The position numbers and the translations under genes were made by a program. Below are positions 5,177-10,709 of a DNA stretch of 10,709 nt, in pieces (the first letter of the stretch is position 1; every line of letters starts with the position of its first letter). The notes beneath the pieces are model-generated. The model made no database searches. It was not told the origin of the DNA and saw only the letters and a program-made list of their open reading frames with translations. The DNA is from MGOM01 sp035693825 (lineage in GTDB: Bacteria; Chloroflexota; Anaerolineae; Anaerolineales; E44-bin32). The stretch lies in NCBI GenBank assembly GCA_035693825.1, contig DASSGB010000199.1:1-10709 (forward strand), written 5' to 3'.

Positions 5177-5620
5177 GTGCATCTAGAAGGCAGCGTCACG
5201 CTGGCCGCGCCGCGGCCGAAAGTCTGGGCGTTTCTGACGGACCCTCAGGCCGTGGCGCAGTGCACGCCCGGCCTCGAATCGCTCGACATCCTCGAGCCCG
5301 GCAGGAAGTTCCGCGCCGTCGCCTCGGTCGGCCTGGGCTCGGTCAAGGCCCGCTTTGCGCTCGTCGTGGATTGGGTCGAACTGGTCGAACCCGAACGCGC
5401 CGTCGCCAAGGCCCACGGCACGGCTCCGGGCAGCACCGCCGATGTCGTCGGCGAGATGCAGCTGCGCGAGACAAGCGCAACCTCGACCGAGCTCGTCTGG
5501 AAGGGCGAGGTCACCATCCTCGGGACGATCGCCAGCCTGGCCTCGCGCATGATGGGCAGCGTGACCGAGAAGCTCGCCGGGCAGTTCTTTAACTGCGTAA
5601 AGAAGAAGGTCGAAGCCTAG
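5177..5620 (+). CDS. CoxG-type SRPBCC protein (carbon monoxide dehydrogenase subunit G family), short form
   Basis: This 147-residue protein has the START/SRPBCC-fold signature of the CoxG family: an N-terminal beta strand, VWAFLTDPQAVAQCTPGLES (16-35), the KARFALVVDWVEL strand region (57-69), and a C-terminal helix with GSVTEKLAGQFF (126-137). In aerobic CO oxidisers CoxG recruits CO dehydrogenase to the membrane or to quinones. Family members also occur next to other molybdenum hydroxylases. This copy ends right after the final helix and shows no C-terminal membrane anchor. The start is GTG 5177 with GGGAGG six bases upstream. The FAD and FeS subunits of a molybdenum hydroxylase lie about 2.7 kb away, beyond two minus-strand genes, which supports a functional link. 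A strong hairpin follows the stop. Confidence 0.85.
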   Translation: MHLEGSVTLAAPRPKVWAFLTDPQAVAQCTPGLESLDILEPGRKFRAVASVGLGSVKARFALVVDWVELVEPERAVAKAHGTAPGSTADVVGEMQLRETSATSTELVWKGEVTILGTIASLASRMMGSVTEKLAGQFFNCVKKKVEA

Positions 5621-5627
5621 CCCGATA

Positions 5628-5662
5628 CCCAAACCCGTTTTGCCCTGCAAAACGGGTTTGGG
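5628..5662. terminator. 16-bp perfect hairpin between convergent genes (bidirectional terminator)
   Basis: CCCAAACCCGTTTTGC (5628-5643) and GCAAAACGGGTTTGGG (5647-5662) form a perfect 16-bp stem with loop CCT. It sits seven bases after the CoxG-like stop and six bases from the thiolase stop on the opposite strand, so it can serve both transcripts. Neither side has a long T-tract. Confidence 0.8.
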
Positions 5663-5668
5663 GCTGAG

Positions 5669-6817
5669 CTAGCCCCCCAGGATGTGCGTGACCACCGTCG
5701 AGGCTGCGCCCCCGATGCTCTGCACCAACCCGATTCTCGGATTGGGGACCTGGTTCCGGCCGGCGCGCCCCGTGAGCTGGATCACCGCTTCCACGATCTG
5801 ATACACGCCGGAGGCCCCGATCGGGTGCCCGCGCGCTTTCAGCCCGCCCATGGTGGTGATGGGCAGATGGCCGCGGATGCCGATCTTCCTCTCGGCCGCC
5901 AGACGCCAGCCCTGCCCCGGCTCCGCGAAGCCCGCCGCCTCGAGCTGCAGGCACGACATGATGCTGAATGCATCGTGGACTTCGAAGAAGCTCACGTCGC
6001 TGTGATGGACGTTCGCCTGGCGGAAGGCCTTCTGGACCGAGATGCGGGCGCCCTCGAGATGCAGCGGATCGGCGCGGTCGTCGATCCGGAACCGGTCGGT
6101 GCCCACGCTTGAGGCGAGAATCCGCACCGGCCGCTCGGTGTAGGCGCGCGCCTGATCGGTGGGGGCCAGGACCACCGCCGCCGCCCCGTCGCAGATCGGC
6201 GCGCAGTCATACAGCCGCAGCGGGGCCTGGATGATGCGCGAGGTCGCCGCCTGGCGCGGGCTGACGCGCAGGCGATGGAACAGCGCGTACGGATTGTTGC
6301 GGGCATTCTTGTGCGCGTTGACGGCGAACCACACCATGGCGTGCGGCGGTGCGTCCGTTCGTTCCATGTACATCGCCATCAGCTCGGCGTTGCGGCTGAT
6401 CATCGTGGCCCCGTGAGCTACTTCGCGTTCGGCGTCCAGGGCCTTGGAGATGGCCGGCATGGCTACGGCGTCGCTCATCTTCTCCACGCCGATCGCCACG
6501 GCCAGGTCGGCCTGGCCGCTGCCCACCGCCAGATACGCCATCCGTACGGCGGCGGCTCCTGAGGCCGTCACCGCGCCCGCCTCGAGGGCCTCGATGCCCC
6601 ACAGTTCCGCCTCGTCCGCAACCAGCGCCGCGAGGTGCTTCTGACCCTGCAACTCCGAACTCAGCATGTTGCCGCACATCAGCGCGTCGACGCGGTCGAC
6701 GCCGGCGTCCGCCATGGCCAGACGCACGGCTTCCGCCCCCATGCCGCGCAGGCTGAGGGGGGAGGCGGAGGTTACAGGAAGCTGCCCGACACCGATAATG
6801 CTGACAGGTCGCATCAC
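5669..6817 (-). CDS. SCP2/archaeal-type thiolase-fold protein lacking the usual nucleophilic Cys
   Basis: This 382-residue protein spans the whole two-domain thiolase fold of the SCP2/acetyl-CoA C-acetyltransferase-like type. The active-site stretch that normally reads EAACASG is here EAGAVTASG (80-87), with Thr (T84, codon ACG) at the nucleophile position. The His motif is HDAFS (281-285), so the Cys of the SCP2-type HDCF variant is also absent. GGLKARGHPIGASG (324-337, H331) and the C-terminal QSIGGAAS loop are present. The fold is intact, so it may be a thiolase-like aldolase or a CoA-binding protein rather than a classical thiolase. No DUF35 partner gene, common next to this type, is in the window. 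The start is GTG 6817 or ATG 6814. It lies 103 bases downstream of the CoA-transferase gene. Confidence 0.88.
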   Translation of the reverse strand: MMRPVSIIGVGQLPVTSASPLSLRGMGAEAVRLAMADAGVDRVDALMCGNMLSSELQGQKHLAALVADEAELWGIEALEAGAVTASGAAAVRMAYLAVGSGQADLAVAIGVEKMSDAVAMPAISKALDAEREVAHGATMISRNAELMAMYMERTDAPPHAMVWFAVNAHKNARNNPYALFHRLRVSPRQAATSRIIQAPLRLYDCAPICDGAAAVVLAPTDQARAYTERPVRILASSVGTDRFRIDDRADPLHLEGARISVQKAFRQANVHHSDVSFFEVHDAFSIMSCLQLEAAGFAEPGQGWRLAAERKIGIRGHLPITTMGGLKARGHPIGASGVYQIVEAVIQLTGRAGRNQVPNPRIGLVQSIGGAASTVVTHILGG

Positions 6818-6878
6818 GTCTCAGATCCGGTCGTATGGAAAGCGTATCGCATTCGCTCGGGGGGAACCTGTGACGTTC

Positions 6879-6899
6879 GTTGGACGCGCACGCGCCAAC
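6879..6899. other. Short hairpin in the gap between CoA-transferase and thiolase genes
   Basis: GTTGG (6879-6883) and CCAAC (6895-6899) flank a CGCG/CGCG inner pair with one bulged A. It lies about 20 bases past the CoA-transferase stop on the minus strand. It may be part of a partial terminator or processing site. Chance formation in GC-rich DNA cannot be excluded. Confidence 0.3.
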
Positions 6900-6901
6900 C
6901 A

Positions 6902-6951
6902 TCATGCCTGGCACCACGCATCAGATGACACCCGCCTCCCGCCAGGCATGA
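6902..6951. other. 11-bp perfect inverted repeat straddling the CoA-transferase stop codon
   Basis: TCATGCCTGGC (6902-6912) and GCCAGGCATGA (6941-6951) are exact reverse complements separated by 28 bases. The stop codon of the minus-strand CoA-transferase (6921-6923) lies in the loop. It could fold in the mRNA as a 3'-end structure or be a dyad protein-binding site. Confidence 0.5.
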
Positions 6952-8126
6952 ACTTCCTCCGGCGCGCAGCCCAGGAAGTCCACCAGGATCTCCCGGGTGT
7001 GCTCGCCCAGCAGCGGAGGCGGCCGGCGAATCTTGGAGGGACAGGTGGGAATCTGGAGAGGTGAGGCGACCATCGCCACCCGGCCGGCCGTCGGGTGGTC
7101 GACCTCCGCCCGAAGGCCGCGGGCCTGCACCTGGGGATCGGCAAAAACCTGGTCGAGGGTGTTGATCGGCGCGGAAGGGATGCCGATCGACTCGCACAGT
7201 TCCATCCACGCCGCCGCGGGGCGTGTGCGAAACAACCCGCTCAGCATATCGATCACGGCCTGGCGGTTTTGAACGCGCCCGCCGTTGGTGGCGAAACGCG
7301 GATCCTCGGCCCAGTCGGCCCGACCCACCACCTCGCAGAAGCGCCTCCATTGGGAGTCATTGCCCGCGGCAAAGGCGAAATGCCCGTCGCTGGCGGGGAA
7401 GGACTGATACGGCACGATGTTCGGATGCCCGTTGCCGTAGCGCCGCGGTTTCTCGCCCGAAACCAGAAAGTTGCTGGCCACATACGACAGCAGGGCCACC
7501 TGCGAATCGAGCAGCGACATGTCGATGCGCTGACCCTGGCCGGTCCGCTCGCGGGCGAAGAGAGCCGCCAGGACGGCGCTCGCGGCGAACATTCCCGATG
7601 CCAGGTCGGCGATGGCCACGCCGGCCCGGGTCGGTTTGCCGTCCTCCGGGCCGGTCAGGCTCATGAACCCGCCCAGCGCCTGGACCATGAAGTCATAACC
7701 CGGCCGCTCGCGGTACGGCCCTGTCTGGCCGTAGCCGGTGATCGAGCACACGATCAGCCCCGGCCGGATCGATTGCAGGCTGTCGTAATCGAGGCCCCAG
7801 GCCTCCAATGTTCCCGTGCGGAAGTTTTCCACCAGCACGTCGCCGTGGGCGATGAGTCGCCGCAGGATGTCCAGCCCTGCCGGCGACTTCAGATTCAGGG
7901 TCAGGCTGCGTTTGTTGCGGTTGGCCGAGAGGAAGTAGGCTGACTCGCCGCCGGGCGCGAAGGGCGGCCCCCAGCCGCGTGTGTCGTCGCCGCGGCTGGG
8001 CTCCTCGACCTTGATGATGTCGGCGCCCAGGTCGCCCAGCATCATCGTGCAGTAGGGTCCGGCCAGGACGCGCGTCAGGTCGACGACCAGAACGCCATCC
8101 AGCAGTGGGCGGGGCACATCGGGCAT
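6921..8126 (-). CDS. CaiB/BaiF (family III) CoA-transferase
   Basis: This 401-residue protein is a full-length family III CoA-transferase, which moves CoA between carboxylic acids (formyl-CoA, carnitine, bile-acid and succinyl-CoA-dependent members are known). Visible features are GVLVVDLTRVLAGPYCTMMLGDLG in outline (11-34), DIIKVEEPSRGDDTR (36-50), NRNKRSLTLNL (69-79) and VLVENFRTGTLEAWGL (97-112). GYDFMVQALGG (143-153) contains D145, the conserved catalytic aspartate. LLGEHTREIL near the C-terminus is also typical. The start is ATG 8126 with GGAGG six bases upstream. The thiolase-fold gene follows on the same strand, so the two may act on the same CoA ester. It is divergent from the Mo-hydroxylase/amidase unit with a 151-base shared upstream region. 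The acyl substrate cannot be inferred. Confidence 0.92.
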   Translation of the reverse strand: MPDVPRPLLDGVLVVDLTRVLAGPYCTMMLGDLGADIIKVEEPSRGDDTRGWGPPFAPGGESAYFLSANRNKRSLTLNLKSPAGLDILRRLIAHGDVLVENFRTGTLEAWGLDYDSLQSIRPGLIVCSITGYGQTGPYRERPGYDFMVQALGGFMSLTGPEDGKPTRAGVAIADLASGMFAASAVLAALFARERTGQGQRIDMSLLDSQVALLSYVASNFLVSGEKPRRYGNGHPNIVPYQSFPASDGHFAFAAGNDSQWRRFCEVVGRADWAEDPRFATNGGRVQNRQAVIDMLSGLFRTRPAAAWMELCESIGIPSAPINTLDQVFADPQVQARGLRAEVDHPTAGRVAMVASPLQIPTCPSKIRRPPPLLGEHTREILVDFLGCAPEEVHAWREAGVI

Positions 8127-8223
8127 GGGAAGCCTCCGTCAGCCAGGGGTGACGCTTGCCACGGCGCTCCAGTGATACTACAAATGGAGATGTCCCGCCG
8201 TCCTTCCACACACGTCCATCAGG

Positions 8224-8229
8224 TATACT
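8224..8229 (+). promoter_or_regulatory. Candidate -10 element (TATACT) for the Mo-hydroxylase/amidase unit
   Basis: TATACT lies in GGTATACTGA, 48 bases upstream of the FAD-subunit start, in the divergent region. The -35 is weak (TCCTTC at 17 bases), which would suit an activator-dependent promoter. The octamer GTATACTG here is identical to those before the exonuclease and phosphatase-like genes. Confidence 0.45.
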
Positions 8230-8277
8230 GAGCGCTTCCCCGCAGACGGCTCGCTGTCCTTTCCTGGAGTCGGCCGG

Positions 8278-9153
8278 ATGAAACCACCTCCATTCGAATA
8301 CATGGCCCCCGAGACCTTGCCCGAAGCCCTGGCCGCGGCCCGGGAGCACGGCGGCGAGGCCAAGCTCCTGGCCGGCGGCCAGAGCCTTGTCCCCTCGATG
8401 AACTTCCGCGTCTCCACGCCCTCCCTGCTCATCGACCTCAACCGTATCCCCGACCTGGACTACATCCGCCGCGATCCGGACGGCAGTCTGCGGATCGGCG
8501 CCATGACGCGCCAGCACCGGCTGGAAACAGACGCGCTGGTGAGGGAAGCGGCTTCTCTGCTGGCCCATGCCGCCCCATTCATCGCCCACCCTCAAATTCG
8601 GAACCGCGGCACGCTGGGGGGAAGTCTGGCGCACGCCGATCCGGCGGCCGAGCTGCCAGTGGTCGCGCTGGCGCTCGAGGCGCGGATGCAGGCGGCCACC
8701 AACGAGGGCCGACGCTGGATCGAGGCCAAGGACTTCTTCCAGGGCATGTTCACGACGTCGCTCGCGCCGGAGGAGATCCTGGTCGAAATCGCGCTTCCTC
8801 GACAGCCGGGGCGCACGGGCGTGGCCTTCGATGAGTTCGCCCGCCGGCGCGGTGATTACGCGCTGATGGGAGTCGCCGCTCTCGTCCGGCTGGACGGCAA
8901 AGGCGTATGCGAGTCGGCCCGGCTGGTCTTTCTCAACGCAGGCGACGGGCCCGTTGTGGCTCCTGAGGCCGCCGCGCTGCTTCAGGGACAGAACGTCACG
9001 CCGAAGACGGCCGAGGCTGCGGCCCGGCACGCGGCGGAGAAGGAAATCGAACCCATCGGCAACTTGCACGCCACGCCCGCCTTCCAGCGCCACCTGGCTC
9101 GCGTGCTCGCGACGCGGGTGATTGTCAGCGCCTCGCAACGCGCCGCGGCGTGA
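8278..9153 (+). CDS. Molybdenum hydroxylase (xanthine dehydrogenase/CoxM family), FAD-binding medium subunit
   Basis: This 291-residue protein has the FAD-binding (PCMH-like) fold of CO dehydrogenase/xanthine dehydrogenase medium subunits. The two FAD-contact motifs are seen: LLAGGQSLVP (30-39) and RNRGTLGGSLAHADPAAELP (109-128). The C-terminal CoxM/CutM domain begins around residue 175. The subunit passes electrons from the [2Fe-2S] subunit through FAD to an acceptor. The start is ATG 8278 with a GGAG-like site just upstream. Its stop overlaps a possible GTG of the [2Fe-2S] subunit gene, so the two are translationally close. The molybdopterin-binding large subunit is not in the window. CO, purines, nicotinate, isoquinoline and aldehydes are all substrates of relatives, so specificity is open. 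Confidence 0.93.
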   Translation: MKPPPFEYMAPETLPEALAAAREHGGEAKLLAGGQSLVPSMNFRVSTPSLLIDLNRIPDLDYIRRDPDGSLRIGAMTRQHRLETDALVREAASLLAHAAPFIAHPQIRNRGTLGGSLAHADPAAELPVVALALEARMQAATNEGRRWIEAKDFFQGMFTTSLAPEEILVEIALPRQPGRTGVAFDEFARRRGDYALMGVAALVRLDGKGVCESARLVFLNAGDGPVVAPEAAALLQGQNVTPKTAEAAARHAAEKEIEPIGNLHATPAFQRHLARVLATRVIVSASQRAAA

Positions 9154-9170
9154 ACGAAAACAGGATGCCC

Positions 9171-9674
9171 ATGACGACCAACCTGAGACCCGTCAGCCTG
9201 AAGGTCAACGGCAAGACCTACCGACATGTCGTGGAGCCGCGCCTGCTGTTGAGCGACTTCCTTCGGCACGAGCTCGGCCTGACCGGCACACACGTCGGAT
9301 GCGAACACGGTGTGTGCGGCGCGTGCACGATCCTTTTCGACGGCCAACCGGTGCGCTCATGCCTGATCCTCGCCGTCCAGGCCGACGGACACGAACTCAC
9401 CACGGTCGAAGGGCTGTCGCCGGGACCGGAGAGCCTGCATCCGCTCCAGGAGGCCTTCTGGACCACCCACGCGCTTCAATGCGGCTTCTGCACCCCGGGG
9501 ATTTTGATGACCTTCATCCCCTTCCTGGAGTCCAATCCGAATCCAACCGAAGAGCAAGTGCGGCACATGCTCTCCGGGAACCTTTGCCGCTGCACCGGGT
9601 ACCAACATATCGTCGAAGCCATCCTGCTGGCGGCTGAGCGTGGGCGCCAGGGGCGCGGCGCGGCGGGCGGCTGA
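9171..9674 (+). CDS. Molybdenum hydroxylase (xanthine dehydrogenase/CoxS family), [2Fe-2S] small subunit
   Basis: This 167-residue iron-sulfur subunit has both clusters' ligands. Plant-ferredoxin-like cysteines C44, C49, C52 and C64 lie in GCEHGVCGAC and RSC. C104, C107, C139 and C141 lie in the helical domain (QCGFCTPGI and CRCTGY). It relays electrons from the molybdenum centre to FAD. The chosen start, ATG 9171, has AGGA five bases upstream. A GTG at 9150, overlapping the preceding stop by four bases, and an ATG at 9165 are in-frame alternatives without a proper ribosome site. The order FAD subunit then FeS subunit matches cox-type operons, but the next gene is an amidase rather than the large subunit. 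Confidence 0.93.
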   Translation: MTTNLRPVSLKVNGKTYRHVVEPRLLLSDFLRHELGLTGTHVGCEHGVCGACTILFDGQPVRSCLILAVQADGHELTTVEGLSPGPESLHPLQEAFWTTHALQCGFCTPGILMTFIPFLESNPNPTEEQVRHMLSGNLCRCTGYQHIVEAILLAAERGRQGRGAAGG

Positions 9675-9704
9675 TCTCGCGCGTCGTCGCCCGGGAGCGA
9701 GCCC

Positions 9705-10709
9705 GTGACCGACTGGTTGACAACTCCCATCCCTGAATTGTGCCTGGCCCTGCGCGGGGATGAGTTTCCCTTGTCGGACTACGTCGCGCTCCTCGAGCGA
9801 CAAATACGAGAAGAAGAGCCGCAGGTTCGTGCGTTCCTCGACGAGCCGAAACGATTCGAGCGCCTGCAACACGAGGCACGAGCGCTGGTCGAAAGGCATC
9901 CGGATCGCCGGCGGCGACCGCCCCTGTTCGGCCTGCCCGCCGGCGTAAAGGACATCTTCCACGTTGACGGATTTCTCACACGCGCCGGCTCCCGCCTCCC
10001 GCCCGAGGCCCTGGCCGGGCCACAGGCTGAATGCGTCACTCAGCTGGTCGAGGCCGGCGCCCTGGTCCTGGGCAAGACCGTTACCACGGAGTTCGCCTAC
10101 TTCGCGCCCGGGGCAACCCGCAATCCTCGAAACCTGGAGCACACTCCAGGCGGATCGAGCAGCGGCTCGGCCGCCGCGGTGGCTGCCGGCATGGCGCCGC
10201 TGGCGCTCGGGACGCAGACCATCGGCTCGGTGATCCGCCCCGCATCCTTCTGCGGCGTGGTCGGATTCAAGCCGACCTACGGACGTGTCTCGACCCATGG
10301 CGTCATTCCTCTTTCCCCGTCGCTCGACCACGTCGGCTGGTTTGCGCGTGACGTCGCTGGAATCATGGCCGCGGCGCGCGTCCTGTGCCGCGGATGGAAC
10401 CCGAACGCTCCCCCTTCCAGGCCGCGATTCGGAATTCCCCAAGGCCCCTACCTCGCCCGCGCGGATGAGAGCGCTCACCGAGTGTTGGAGGCAGCCGTCG
10501 GGGTGTTGCGGCGGGCAGGATATGACGTGAAGGCCGTCTCGGTCATGCGCGATTTCGAGGCCATCGCCCGCAACCATCAGACGATTCTGGCGGCCGAAGT
10601 CGCACGCGTGCACCGCGCCTGGTTCCGCGATTACGCGAATCTCTACCACGCTCGAACGGCGGAGCTCATTCTCGCCGGGCAGGCCATCGATGACTCGACC
10701 CTGCGCGAG
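9705..10709 (+). CDS. Amidase-signature family hydrolase, C-terminus beyond the window
   Basis: The frame is open from GTG 9705 to the right edge (335 codons). It carries the amidase-signature core: GLPAGVKDIFHVDG with the general base K82, PGGSSSGSAA with cis-Ser S151, and GTQTIGSVIRPA with the nucleophile S175. The 24-residue spacing between the serines is that of fatty-acid amide hydrolase and relatives. CGVVGFKPTYGRVS (183-196) follows. GTQTxGSxxRPA is the variant common in environmental amidases; no GatA-specific feature is seen and no gatB/C neighbour exists, so a catabolic amide or lactam hydrolase is more likely than a tRNA amidotransferase. GGGAG lies seven bases before the GTG. The [2Fe-2S] subunit ends 30 bases upstream, indicating one operon. 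The final third or so of the protein is missing. Confidence 0.9.
   Translation, partial: MTDWLTTPIPELCLALRGDEFPLSDYVALLERQIREEEPQVRAFLDEPKRFERLQHEARALVERHPDRRRRPPLFGLPAGVKDIFHVDGFLTRAGSRLPPEALAGPQAECVTQLVEAGALVLGKTVTTEFAYFAPGATRNPRNLEHTPGGSSSGSAAAVAAGMAPLALGTQTIGSVIRPASFCGVVGFKPTYGRVSTHGVIPLSPSLDHVGWFARDVAGIMAAARVLCRGWNPNAPPSRPRFGIPQGPYLARADESAHRVLEAAVGVLRRAGYDVKAVSVMRDFEAIARNHQTILAAEVARVHRAWFRDYANLYHARTAELILAGQAIDDSTLRE

Noticed and set aside
5581..5596. Small palindrome GCAGTT-CTTT-AACTGC as a terminator
   Set aside because: It lies inside the CoxG-like coding region before its stop and is short; the 16-bp hairpin just after the stop is the better candidate.
7693..9138. 481-codon open frame on the minus strand covering part of the CoA-transferase and the FAD subunit
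   Set aside because: It lies out of frame over the CoA-transferase and antisense to the FAD subunit, both firmly assigned; no motif is seen.
8278..9674. Assignment as CO dehydrogenase (coxM/coxS)
   Set aside because: The medium and small subunits do not determine the substrate and the large subunit with its diagnostic active-site loop is absent, so only the broad family is called.
9357..10649. 430-codon open frame on the minus strand opposite the [2Fe-2S] subunit and amidase
   Set aside because: The plus strand carries complete cysteine and Lys-Ser-Ser motifs here; the minus-strand frame shows no family features.
9705..10709. GatA subunit of the aspartyl/glutamyl-tRNA amidotransferase
   Set aside because: The active-site variant (GTQTIGSVIRPA) and lack of gatB or gatC neighbours do not fit; the operon context is catabolic.

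Overview
The window is GC-rich, densely coding bacterial DNA with strong GC-ending codon bias. Gene content (RAYT/REP module, molybdenum-hydroxylase subunits, family III CoA-transferase, thiolase, amidase, P5C-dehydrogenase-like ALDH) suggests the chromosome of a free-living, probably soil or sediment heterotroph. A lineage such as Acidobacteriota or a similar GC-rich phylum is plausible, but the window holds no rRNA or phylogenetic marker, so this is a guess.

Layout. (1) 1-1617, minus strand: a possible three-gene unit. In transcription order it is a phosphatase-fold protein whose catalytic Cys is Ser, a DUF429 predicted nuclease, and the 5' part of an FGGY sugar kinase that runs off the left edge. 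(2) 1637-3462, plus strand: a well-formed sigma70-type promoter (TTGACG-17-TATACT), an aldehyde dehydrogenase of the P5C dehydrogenase type with a basic N-terminal tail, and a 12-bp GC hairpin. (3) 3471-3725: a small two-helix membrane protein. (4) 3725-4483: a REP/RAYT island, with two palindromic repeats in one orientation, a HUH transposase, then two in the opposite orientation. (5) 4555-5620, plus strand: a DEDDh exonuclease and a short CoxG-type SRPBCC protein. A 16-bp perfect hairpin follows, between convergent genes. (6) 8126-5669, minus strand: a CaiB/BaiF CoA-transferase, then an SCP2-type thiolase lacking the usual nucleophilic Cys. (7) 8278-10709, plus strand: FAD subunit and [2Fe-2S] subunit of a molybdenum hydroxylase, then an amidase-signature enzyme running off the right edge. 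The catalytic molybdopterin subunit is not in the window.

How the genes may work together: regions 5-7 look like a catabolic locus. A Mo-hydroxylase (large subunit outside the window) could oxidise a substrate, the amidase could hydrolyse an amide or lactam, the CaiB enzyme could make a CoA thioester and the thiolase-fold protein could act on a CoA thioester. This is inference from gene content; the substrate cannot be read from the sequence.

Most worth a second look are two enzymes with lost catalytic cysteines (phosphatase-fold and thiolase-fold), the compact REP/RAYT island, the L-less Mo-hydroxylase pair linked to an amidase, and an exact 8-mer (GTATACTG) placed just before three unrelated genes.
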